Source: Nocardiopsis sp. CC223A
GTDB lineage: Bacteria; Actinomycetota; Actinomycetes; Streptosporangiales; Streptosporangiaceae
Assembly (NCBI RefSeq): GCF_030766825.1
Contig: NZ_JASFDV010000071.1
Location: 1-35,962 of the forward strand
Direction: 5' to 3'
Length of the DNA: 35,962 nucleotides
Both the position numbers and the translations under genes were made by a program. Position 1 is the first letter of the stretch; each line of letters begins with the position of its first letter. Positions 1 through 6,210 of this stretch are shown here, one piece after another. The notes under the pieces were generated by a model. That model was not told where the DNA came from. It searched no databases and was given only the letters and a program-made list of their open reading frames with translations.

Positions 1-14
1 AACCTGTAGGGCCC

Positions 15-46
15 CGCCGTGCGGGGCCGCCGGGCCCCGCACGGCG
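15..46. terminator. GC-rich hairpin upstream of sdaA
   Basis: A perfect 14-bp inverted repeat (15-28 with 33-46) encloses the 4-nt loop GCCG. It is followed by TTCGT and no real T-run. A TAG at 7-9 could be the stop of a gene running in from outside the window, so this is probably that gene's terminator. It could also lie in the sdaA leader. Confidence 0.55.
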
Positions 47-92
47 TTCGTCCGGCAGATCGGGCCCTGTGCTCAACGAGGAGGACAGACCC

Positions 93-1505
93 TTGGCCAT
101 CAGCGTGTTCGACCTGTTCAAAATCGGTATCGGACCGTCGAGTTCGCACACCGTCGGGCCGATGAAGGCCGCCCGCACGTTCGTCACCCGGTTGCGGGAG
201 AACGGACTGCTGGACGATGTGGCGCACGTGCGCGCGGAACTGTACGGGTCGCTCGCCCTCACCGGCAAGGGACACGGCAGCGACACGGCCGTCGTGCTCG
301 GCCTGCTCGGGCACACCCCCGAGGGGGTGGACGTGGACGCCGTGCCCGCCCTGGTGGAGCGGGTGCGCACCGAGCGTTCCATGCCCCTGGGCGGCCCGAA
401 CGGGCCCACGGTGGACTTCGACCCGGCCGTGGACGTGGACTTCCGCCGCAAGGAGAGCCTGCCCGACCACCCCAACGGGATGCGGTTCGTCGCCCGGGAC
501 GCCGCCGGCGCCGAGCTGGCCGCCAAGGTGTACTACTCCGTGGGCGGCGGGTTCGTCGTGGACGAGCGGGCGGCGGGGGCCGACCGCATCAAGACCGACG
601 ACACCGTGCTGCCCCACCCGTTCGACAGCGCCGAGGAACTGCTGGCGCTGTGCGCGGAGACCGGCAAGTCGATCAGCGCGATCATGCTCGCCAACGAGCG
701 CGCCTTCGGCCGTACCGACGCCGAGATCGCCGCGGAACTCCTGGAGATCTGGACGGTGATGCGCCAGTGCGTGCGCCGCGGGGTGACCACCGAGGGCACC
801 CTGCCCGGCGGCCTGCGGGTGCCGCGCCGGGCGCACCGGCTGTACCGCCAACTCGGCGGCAACTGCGATGACGCGGGGCTGCTCGCCCCCACCGCCGCCG
901 ACCCGGACCCGATGCGCGGCAGCGACTGGATCACCCTGTACGCGCTGGCGGTCAACGAGGAGAACGCCGCGGGCGGCCGCGTGGTCACCGCGCCGACCAA
1001 CGGCGCGGCGGGGATCGTCCCGGCAGTGCTGCACTACTACACGCACTTCAGCCCGGGGGCGGGCGAGGAGGGCGTGGTCCGGTTCCTGCTGACGGCCGCC
1101 GCGATCGGCATCCTGTTCAAGCAGAACGCGTCGATCTCCGGTGCCGAGGTGGGCTGTCAGGGCGAGGTCGGCTCGGCCTCGTCCATGGCCGCCGCCGGAC
1201 TGGCCGAGGTCCTGGGCGGCACCCCGGCCCAGGTGGAGAACGCCGCGGAGATCGCGATGGAGCACAACCTGGGTCTGACCTGCGACCCGATCGGCGGCCT
1301 GGTCCAGGTCCCGTGCATCGAACGCAACGCGCTGGCGTCGGTCAAGGCCATCAGCGCGGCCCGTATGGCGCTGCGCGGCGACGGCAGCCACTTCGTGTCC
1401 CTGGACAAGGTCATCAGGACCATGCGCGACACCGGCCGCGACATGCACGACAAGTACAAGGAGACCAGCCGCGGGGGCCTCGCCGTCAACGTCATCGAGT
1501 GCTGA
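93..1505 (+). CDS. sdaA: L-serine ammonia-lyase (L-serine dehydratase), single-chain, [4Fe-4S] type
   Basis: Deaminates L-serine to pyruvate and ammonia in the cytoplasm using a [4Fe-4S] cluster rather than PLP. The 470-residue chain has the usual fused layout, beta domain first (AISVFDLFKIGIGPSSSHTVGP at the N-terminus) and alpha domain last. Cys355, Cys397 and Cys408 (in GCQGE, TCDPIGG, VPCIERN) have the spacing of the three cluster ligands of the Legionella enzyme. The protein ends in Cys470 (NVIEC), the tail residue that occupies the fourth iron site in that family. I chose the TTG at 93: GAGGAGGA lies 8 nt upstream and the product then begins at the conserved AISVFDLF. A GTG at 69 is in frame but would add eight unconserved residues. 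It stands alone on this strand, and its 3' neighbour is convergent. Confidence 0.95.
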   Translation: MAISVFDLFKIGIGPSSSHTVGPMKAARTFVTRLRENGLLDDVAHVRAELYGSLALTGKGHGSDTAVVLGLLGHTPEGVDVDAVPALVERVRTERSMPLGGPNGPTVDFDPAVDVDFRRKESLPDHPNGMRFVARDAAGAELAAKVYYSVGGGFVVDERAAGADRIKTDDTVLPHPFDSAEELLALCAETGKSISAIMLANERAFGRTDAEIAAELLEIWTVMRQCVRRGVTTEGTLPGGLRVPRRAHRLYRQLGGNCDDAGLLAPTAADPDPMRGSDWITLYALAVNEENAAGGRVVTAPTNGAAGIVPAVLHYYTHFSPGAGEEGVVRFLLTAAAIGILFKQNASISGAEVGCQGEVGSASSMAAAGLAEVLGGTPAQVENAAEIAMEHNLGLTCDPIGGLVQVPCIERNALASVKAISAARMALRGDGSHFVSLDKVIRTMRDTGRDMHDKYKETSRGGLAVNVIEC

Positions 1506-1514
1506 GACCCGGGG

Positions 1515-1736
1515 TCACTTGCAGGGGCGGCCGAACGCGCGGATCTTGTACAGCAGGAAGTCCTGGCCGCGGATGTCGACCTGGTAATCCCTGCCCTCGG
1601 CCTTCGACCACTTCCGGTACCTCCAGCCGTACCTCTTGCGCGCTTTCTTGCGCCAGTTGGCGCGCGCCCGCTGCTTTCCGAAGACCTGGAAACGCGAGTG
1701 GGTCGTCCGGCTGACGACGTTCGGCTTGCACCCCAT
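1515..1736 (-). CDS. Small basic hypothetical protein (73 aa)
   Basis: I do not recognise this protein. It is strongly basic and aromatic (for example YGWRYRKW and the RARANWRKKARKR stretch), ends in FGRPCK, and has no membrane segment. The composition is unlike the Arg/Pro/Ala-only products of shadow frames in this window, which supports a real gene. The ATG at 1736 has GGGGGAGGG about 5 nt upstream. The frame stays open further 5', but that part looks like shadow sequence. It lies 133 bp beyond the last gene of the Asp23/AmaP run on the same strand and converges on sdaA with only 9 bp between stops. Its charge would suit nucleic-acid binding, but that is inference only. Confidence 0.6.
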   Translation of the reverse strand: MGCKPNVVSRTTHSRFQVFGKQRARANWRKKARKRYGWRYRKWSKAEGRDYQVDIRGQDFLLYKIRAFGRPCK

Positions 1737-1869
1737 CGGGCCCTCCCCCGACCGCTTCCGCACGGGGACTCCCCGAGCGGTGGATCCGTCCCAGGTCTTG
1801 TACCCGGGAACGGCCCGGCGTACCCGGCGGCGGGGCCGCACCGCAGGTCGGCCCACGGATCCGGGGTGA

Positions 1870-2466
1870 TCAGGCGAGGCGGCGGCGGGGGTTCTTGGCC
1901 GGGGCGGTCATGGACATGCGGACCACCGCCGGGATGGTCTCCAGCTCCAGCGAACGGCGCAGGTCGGCCAGGGCCTCGGAGCGCACCCGCCGCCACACGG
2001 CGGCGACGTCGGCGTCGTCGTCCAGGGTCAGTGCCAGCCTCAGGTGGGGCGCGTCGGCCGACTCGGTGAGGCGGGCCCGGGCCCGGCGCACGCCCGGGTA
2101 GGCCGCGACCTCCTGTTCCAGGGCACCGCGCGCGACGCTCTCGGGCATCTCCAATCGACCGTCGGCGCCGCGTTCCAGCACCAGTCGGCCCACGGTGTCG
2201 TCGAGTCCCTGCACCAGCAGCCAGCGCAGCGCCAGGAACGCGGCGACGAACGCCACCGCCACCACCGCGTACGGCATCCAGGGGGCGGCCAGGGCTCCCC
2301 GGACCGCGTCGTTGAGCAGGGCGTCCCCGGCCATGCCCGCCCCGAACAGCCCCCGTCCCGCCGCGAACGCCGCGGCACCGGCCGCCAGCAGTACGATCCC
2401 CACCAGCAGCAGTCCCTGCCGGTTGCCCCGGGCCGACCTGCGCGCCCTGTCCCGTGCCATGGTCAT
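1870..2466 (-). CDS. amaP: AmaP-like alkaline shock response membrane anchor protein
   Basis: A 198-residue protein with two hydrophobic segments near the N-terminus (about residues 18-42, GLLLVGIVLLAAG, and 62-85, YAVVAVAFVAAFLALRWLL). A soluble alpha/beta domain follows and ends in a basic tail (KNPRRRLA). This is the architecture of AmaP, which tethers Asp23 proteins to the membrane in Gram-positive bacteria. The ATG at 2466 overlaps the TGA of the upstream DUF6286 gene (ATGA), indicating translational coupling. A second in-frame ATG six bases on (2460) is possible. It is the last gene of the Asp23 run before the small basic gene. The assignment rests on topology plus context; the cytoplasmic domain is divergent. 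Confidence 0.75.
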   Translation of the reverse strand: MTMARDRARRSARGNRQGLLLVGIVLLAAGAAAFAAGRGLFGAGMAGDALLNDAVRGALAAPWMPYAVVAVAFVAAFLALRWLLVQGLDDTVGRLVLERGADGRLEMPESVARGALEQEVAAYPGVRRARARLTESADAPHLRLALTLDDDADVAAVWRRVRSEALADLRRSLELETIPAVVRMSMTAPAKNPRRRLA

Positions 2467-3068
2467 CCCTCCGCGTAGCGGACGTGGGTGGCGATCCGCA
2501 GACTGCGCAGCGGTGCCAGCTCCTCCAGCCGCCGCTCCACGGCGGCGGTGACCTCCGCCGGCAGCCCCGGCGCCTCGCGCATCCCGGTGCGCACCTGCAC
2601 CCGGATGCGGCTGCCGCGCACGTGCACCCCCACCTGGTCGACACCGCTGACGTCCCGGGCGGCGGCCGCCACCGCCCGGCGCAGGGCGCTGCGGGTCATG
2701 CCGACGACCAGCGCCGGGTCGTCGGTGCGCAGTGCCGTCCAGTGCCCGCGCCCCGGTGCGAGCGCGGCCACGATGAGCACGAGCCCGATCAGGGCCAGCA
2801 GCGCGGACGCGATCTGGACCGACGGCTGCGACCAGGTGGTGGCCTGGGCGTACTCCGTCGCGGTACCGACGGGGAACAGTCCCAGCGGGCTGCCCGCCAG
2901 CGCCGCGATCACCTCGGCCGCGGCGACGACCGCGATGATGAGGATCACGAACCCGGTGATCACCGCGGGCCATGACCGACGGGGCCGGAACGTGTGCACG
3001 GCCACTCTCCTGGCCTCCCGGTCGACCCCCTGGTCGGGACGGCCGAGCACCTCTTCCACGGTGGTCAT
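2463..3068 (-). CDS. DUF6286-type membrane protein of the Asp23 cluster
   Basis: A 201-residue protein with a short basic cytoplasmic N-terminus, two transmembrane segments (about residues 34-57, AVITGFVILIIAVVAAAEVIAAL, and 84-106, VQIASALLALIGLVLIVAAL) and a C-terminal soluble domain of about 95 residues. In actinobacteria this family is nearly always found between Asp23 genes and AmaP; its biochemical role is unknown. Two start codons sit side by side (GTG 3071, ATG 3068). I favour ATG because AGGAG is then 5 nt away rather than 2. Its stop overlaps the amaP start. Confidence 0.75.
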   Translation of the reverse strand: MTTVEEVLGRPDQGVDREARRVAVHTFRPRRSWPAVITGFVILIIAVVAAAEVIAALAGSPLGLFPVGTATEYAQATTWSQPSVQIASALLALIGLVLIVAALAPGRGHWTALRTDDPALVVGMTRSALRRAVAAAARDVSGVDQVGVHVRGSRIRVQVRTGMREAPGLPAEVTAAVERRLEELAPLRSLRIATHVRYAEG

Positions 3069-3150
3069 CACAACTCCTAGTACGGCGGTCCCCGACCGGG
3101 CCGGGAAGGTCTCTCCCGGCCCGCCGTCGCGGAGCGGTGGAACGGCGCGG

Positions 3151-3522
3151 TCAGCGCACCGTTTCGACGATCTCGATGTCGATGTGGTGGACCTGCTTGC
3201 CGGTGGTGTGCTCCACCCGTTCCCGGACCCGGGAACGGACGAGCGCGGCGATCCGGCGCACCGGTTCGGGGTAGTCCACGCGGATCCGCAGACTCAGCAG
3301 GACGACGTCCCCGCTCACCCGGGCGCGCACCGCCCGGCCCCGGGCCGCCGACCGCGCCCCGGCGACCTCGTCCACGGCACGTGCGGCGACCTTCTCGACG
3401 ACCCCGTTCGCGATGTCCGTGCGCCCGCCGGGGTCGCGCAGGTCCTCGGCGCGGACGTGCCGTCCCCGGGCGGCGGTGTGCTCCCGCTGCCGGGGGACGT
3501 CCTGTGTGCGTGTTCCCACCAC
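3151..3522 (-). CDS. Asp23/Gls24 family envelope stress response protein (second copy)
   Basis: A roughly 123-residue Asp23-domain protein. It shows the family pattern: a helix with DIANGVVEKVAARAVDEV, a beta-rich core with VLLSLRIRVDYPEPV, then the amphipathic helix and terminal strand (VRERVEHTTGKQVHHIDIEI). Asp23 proteins are cytoplasmic, bind membrane anchors such as AmaP, and are induced by cell-wall or alkaline stress. Tandem GTG codons at 3522 and 3519 are the likely starts, 11 bp after the stop of the 57-aa membrane peptide, with a GGGCGGGG stretch as a mediocre ribosome site. The frame is open much further upstream, but there it only mirrors other genes. It differs clearly from the copy at 4058-4543, so this is not a recent duplication. 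Confidence 0.8.
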   Translation of the reverse strand: MVGTRTQDVPRQREHTAARGRHVRAEDLRDPGGRTDIANGVVEKVAARAVDEVAGARSAARGRAVRARVSGDVVLLSLRIRVDYPEPVRRIAALVRSRVRERVEHTTGKQVHHIDIEIVETVR

Positions 3523-3533
3523 GGCCCCGCCCG

Positions 3534-3707
3534 TCAGGCCGAACGCCGCGAGAACATCTCGCTCAGGTCGATGTCGCCCTCCATGGCCCGGCCCGCGACG
3601 AATCCGGCCAGGCCCAGGACCAGTACGAGCGCGAAGGCCACGAACCCGCCGAACGCACCCGCCAACCCCAGCACCGTCCCGTAGGACAGTCCGACTATGG
3701 GCCACAT
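3534..3707 (-). CDS. 57-residue single-span membrane peptide of the Asp23 cluster
   Basis: Found by translating the gap between two Asp23 genes. The product starts MWPIVGLSYGTVLGLAGAFG, continues with one long hydrophobic stretch (about residues 4-38, including GGFVAFALVLVLGLAGFVAG), and ends in the acidic/basic tail EGDIDLSEMFSRRSA. ATG at 3707 has AGAGGGGG 6 nt upstream, a strong ribosome site. It lies 24 bp after the preceding gene and 11 bp before the next, clearly in the operon. Some Asp23 clusters in other bacteria carry short DUF2273-like membrane proteins at this place. I could not decide homology by eye. It may serve as a micro-anchor for the flanking Asp23 proteins. Confidence 0.75.
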   Translation of the reverse strand: MWPIVGLSYGTVLGLAGAFGGFVAFALVLVLGLAGFVAGRAMEGDIDLSEMFSRRSA

Positions 3708-3731
3708 GGCATCCCCCTCTATGTCCAGCGC

Positions 3732-4055
3732 TCATCTCGTTTGCGGTCGGGTCCGGGTGACCGCCGCGCCGGCGACCACGTCCTCCACACAGATGTGGAC
3801 GGCGCGGCCGCCGGCGAGCGGGGCGAGCGCCTTGCGGAGCTCGCCCGCGATCTCGGGCAGCGGTCGCCCGAAGTGGACCACGACGCCGACCTCGACGGTG
3901 TCCGAGCGCACCGCCACCCCCCGGACGCGACCGCCCGGCACGGGTGTGGACAGCGTCCCGAACGACCCCGCGGACAGCTCGACCACGTCCGGGGAGCGCA
4001 GGGAGGCCCGGGCCACCCGCCGGGCGATCTCCCCCGGCTCGTCGACGTCGTCCAT
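3732..4055 (-). CDS. Divergent Asp23-like protein (107 aa)
   Basis: A small soluble protein with N-terminal helix EIARRVARASLRSPDVVELSAG, beta segments (RVRGVAVRSD, VEVGVVVHFGRPL) and a closing helix-strand pair (IAGELRKAL, AVHICVEDVVAG). The helix-strand order and position inside the cluster suggest a shortened relative of the Asp23 fold, though sequence identity to the two clear copies is low. GTG 4058 and ATG 4055 are adjacent. GTG would overlap the last base of the upstream TAG stop, so the gene is translationally coupled either way. No convincing ribosome site is visible, which fits coupling. Confidence 0.7.
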   Translation of the reverse strand: MDDVDEPGEIARRVARASLRSPDVVELSAGSFGTLSTPVPGGRVRGVAVRSDTVEVGVVVHFGRPLPEIAGELRKALAPLAGGRAVHICVEDVVAGAAVTRTRPQTR

Positions 4056-4057
4056 CA

Positions 4058-4543
4058 CTACTGGACCCTGGGTGCGGTGTCCGAGCCGCCGTTGTCGCCG
4101 CGCGCGGCCTCACCGTCGTCCTCGTCGGGCAGGTGGATGTCGTCCACCTTGATGTTGATCTCGGTGACTTCGAGGCCGGTCATCTTCTCGATGGCGTTGG
4201 TGACGTTGCGGCGCACGGCCGCCGCGAGGTCCTGGATGGCGGTGCCGTACTCGACGACGAGGTCGATGTCGACGGCCGCCTGCCGCTCCCCGACCTCGAC
4301 GGACACGCCGCGGGCCACCGATCCGCGGTCCCCGCCGCCGGTGACGGCGTCCCTGACTGCCCCCATGGCGCGGACGGCGCCGCCGCCCATGGCGTACACG
4401 CCGCCGATCTCACGGGCGGCCATGCCCGCGATCTTGGCGACGACCCCGTCCGCGATGTGGGTGTGGCCGCCCTCTGCGGCCGCTCCCCGCCGGTCCGCTT
4501 CGCGTGCGCCCGGCACCTTGGCCTCGGTCCTGGTATCCGACAC
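4058..4543 (-). CDS. Asp23/Gls24 family envelope stress response protein
   Basis: A 161-residue protein with a canonical Asp23 domain: HTHIADGVVAKIAGMAAREI near the start, the glycine-rich GVYAMGGGAVRAMGAV loop, the core strand VDIDLVVEYG, and the helix/strand VTNAIEKMTGLEVTEINIKV. It ends in an acidic tail (PDEDDGEAARGD). Such proteins form oligomers below the membrane, anchored by AmaP. GTG 4543 is preceded by AGGGGGA at good spacing. It is the first Asp23 gene of the run, 63 bp after csbD, and overlaps the next gene's start region. It is probably expressed with its neighbours under envelope or osmotic stress. Confidence 0.9.
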   Translation of the reverse strand: MSDTRTEAKVPGAREADRRGAAAEGGHTHIADGVVAKIAGMAAREIGGVYAMGGGAVRAMGAVRDAVTGGGDRGSVARGVSVEVGERQAAVDIDLVVEYGTAIQDLAAAVRRNVTNAIEKMTGLEVTEINIKVDDIHLPDEDDGEAARGDNGGSDTAPRVQ

Positions 4544-4606
4544 TGGTCCCCCTACGCAGTGTGCAGGCGAGCCCGTTCGGGCTCCGATCGTGTGGGCTGC
4601 GCGGTG

Positions 4607-4828
4607 TCAGCGCTTGAAAACGCCCTTGATCTTCTCGCCGACGTTCTCGACCGCTTCCTCGGCCTTGTCCTTGAGCTCTTCGGCCTTGTCCTTGGCCTTG
4701 TCGGCGGTGTCCTTGGCGCTCGCCTTGGCCTGGTCGACCTTGCCCTCGGCCTCCTTGGCCCGGTCGCCGGTCACCTTGCCGTAGGCTTCCTCGGCCTTGC
4801 CGCCGAGGTCGTCGAAGTGCTTGCCCAT
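4607..4828 (-). CDS. CsbD family stress-response protein
   Basis: A 73-residue, highly charged, Lys/Glu/Ala-rich protein (GKHFDDLGGKAEEAYGKVTGD, then repeating KAKDKAEELKDKAEE and a GEKIKGVF end). It starts with the CsbD signature of a FDDL..GK..E..GK.TGD pattern and is predicted to be extended or helical with no membrane span. CsbD proteins are abundant general-stress proteins of unknown biochemistry; in Bacillus csbD is sigma-B dependent. The ATG at 4828 has GAGGGGG about 9 nt upstream. It is the first gene of the minus-strand Asp23 run and is preceded by a 281-bp gap with promoter-like sequence, so it probably sets expression of the whole module. Confidence 0.85.
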   Translation of the reverse strand: MGKHFDDLGGKAEEAYGKVTGDRAKEAEGKVDQAKASAKDTADKAKDKAEELKDKAEEAVENVGEKIKGVFKR

Positions 4829-4865
4829 GTGTGTTCACGCCCCCTCGCCCGGGAGTTCCGTCCCG

Positions 4866-4884
4866 GGGTTTCGGACCGAAACCC
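4866..4884. promoter_or_regulatory. Inverted repeat upstream of csbD (possible operator)
   Basis: A perfect 9-bp inverted repeat around one central base: GGGTTTCGG-A-CCGAAACCC. It lies 38 bp upstream of the csbD start. A related half (GGGTTTCGAAC) recurs at 4914-4924. It could be a regulator site or a leader hairpin; nothing visible decides between them. Confidence 0.45.
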
Positions 4885-4934
4885 GCGTCCCGTCTTTCCG
4901 TAAGGGACCGAACGGGTTTCGAACTAGATCACAC

Positions 4935-4958
4935 CATATACGCACTCTACGTAGTCAA
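4935..4958 (-). promoter_or_regulatory. Candidate promoter region of the csbD/Asp23 run
   Basis: The 4915-4985 stretch is strikingly AT-rich for this window. On the minus strand a TTGACT hexamer (4958-4953) is followed by TATATG (4940-4935), but the 12-nt spacing is too short for a standard promoter. I see no clean sigma-B consensus. The location upstream of the first gene of the module is the main support. Confidence 0.35.
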
Positions 4959-5059
4959 CAAGGCACTTGGAGTAAGATTTTGTGCGACAGAACAGGTAAC
5001 GTCATCCCCATCCCTGCCCCAAAGACGGTCCGGGAACCCTGTCACGGACAGAAAACGAA

Positions 5060-5079
5060 GGGGCGCCCGAAGGCGCCCC
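5060..5079 (-). terminator. Rho-independent terminator of purU
   Basis: On the minus strand GGGGCGCC-TTCG-GGCGCCCC (8-bp stem, stable UUCG loop) is followed at once by TTCGTTTT. It lies 30 bp past the purU stop. Confidence 0.85.
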
Positions 5080-5109
5080 TGGTACGTCCGAAAACGGGTG
5101 CGGGTCGGC

Positions 5110-5994
5110 TCACCCGAAGACGACGGTCTTGTCCCCGTTGAGGAGGACACGCCGCTGGGCGTGCCAGTTGACGGCGCGGGCCAGCGCCACCGACTCCAGG
5201 TCGCGGCCGATCTCGGTGAGCTTCTCGGGGCTGTCGGTGTGGTCCACCCGGGCCACCTCCTGCTCGATGATCGGCCCCTCGTCGAGGTCGGCGGTGACGT
5301 AGTGCGCGGTGGCGCCGATGAGCTTCACCCCGCGCGCGTGCGCCTGGTGGTAGGGCCGGGCGCCCTTGAAGCTCGGCAGGAACGAGTGGTGGATGTTGAT
5401 GATCCGGCCCGACATCTTGGTGCACAGCTTTTCGGACAGCACCTGCATGTACCGGGCCAGCACCACCAGGTCGACGTCGTAGGAGCCGACCAGTTCCAGC
5501 AGCCGGGCCTCCTGCTCGCCCTTGGTCTGCGGGGTCACCGGCAGGTGGTGGAAGTCCACCCCGTAGGAGTCGGCCAGGAACTCCAGGTCCGGGTGGTTGG
5601 AGACCACCGCGGCGATGTCGATGTCCAGCAGGCCGCTGCGGTGCCGGTAGAGCAGGTCGTTGAGGCAGTGCCCGAACTTGGACACCATCACGATCATGCG
5701 GGGACGCACGTCGCGCGGGCTGAGCGTCCACTCCACGGAGGCGGCGCCGGCGCCGCCGAAGTCCCCGGCCAGCGCCGCGAAGGCGCCGCGCAGGACGTCC
5801 TCGCCGGTGACCCCGTGCTCGCCCGCCTCGGCCACGAACTGCATGCGCAGGAAGAAGCGGCCGGTGTAGTGGTCGCCGTACTGCTGGCTCTCGGTGATGT
5901 TGCAGCCGTGGTCGGAGAGCAGGTTGGCCACCGCCGCGACGATGCCGCGGCTGTCGGGGCACGCCAGGGTCAGGATGTACTCGCGCTCGCTCAT
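5110..5994 (-). CDS. purU: Formyltetrahydrofolate deformylase
   Basis: Hydrolyses 10-formyl-THF to formate and THF, balancing one-carbon pools and supplying formate for purine synthesis; cytoplasmic. The 294-residue protein has an N-terminal ACT domain (about 5-85; YILTLACPDSRGIVAAV) and a C-terminal formyltransferase fold. Catalytic residues are visible: Asn200 and His202 in INIHHSFLP and Asp238 in the ADLDEGPII loop. The ATG at 5994 gives the standard family N-terminus, although no purine-rich ribosome site precedes it; a TATCCT element further upstream suggests a short leader. The gene stands alone with its own terminator. Proximity to sdaA, a serine/one-carbon enzyme, may be coincidence. 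Confidence 0.95.
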   Translation of the reverse strand: MSEREYILTLACPDSRGIVAAVANLLSDHGCNITESQQYGDHYTGRFFLRMQFVAEAGEHGVTGEDVLRGAFAALAGDFGGAGAASVEWTLSPRDVRPRMIVMVSKFGHCLNDLLYRHRSGLLDIDIAAVVSNHPDLEFLADSYGVDFHHLPVTPQTKGEQEARLLELVGSYDVDLVVLARYMQVLSEKLCTKMSGRIINIHHSFLPSFKGARPYHQAHARGVKLIGATAHYVTADLDEGPIIEQEVARVDHTDSPEKLTEIGRDLESVALARAVNWHAQRRVLLNGDKTVVFG

Positions 5995-6175
5995 GGAGAG
6001 AAAACCGTTTCTGGGGTCGGACCGGCCGTGCGGCCGTGACGTCCCAGGATATCCGCCGACGGGCCGATGCGGGGGCCCGGGGCCGAGAGCGGTCACGGCT
6101 CACACCCCGCGCGGACCCCCGGCCCGGACGCCACGGGGTGATTCCGGCGGATCATGCGATTTCCGCCCAGGGAAT

Positions 6176-6190
6176 ATGAAAGTGATTCAT
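6176..6190. promoter_or_regulatory. Short palindrome in the purU / deaminase-like divergent promoter region
   Basis: ATGAA-AGTGA-TTCAT lies 20 bp before the start of the downstream gene, within an AT-richer patch of the 216-bp gap between two divergent genes. It might be an operator, but a 5-bp arm can arise by chance. Confidence 0.25.
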
Positions 6191-6210
6191 GTTCTGGCAT
6201 CCTCGGAGGC

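Noticed and set aside
1..92. Glycine or serine-responsive riboswitch before sdaA
   Set aside because: Only a simple hairpin is visible in the 92 bases available; no conserved aptamer core can be seen.
69..92. GTG 69 as the sdaA start
   Set aside because: TTG 93 has an ideal ribosome site (GAGGAGGA) that lies inside the longer version, and the conserved N-terminus begins there.
6154..6210. ATG 6154 as start of the PLP enzyme gene
   Set aside because: The extra 19 residues cover AT-rich promoter-like sequence including a palindrome and do not look like protein of this family.
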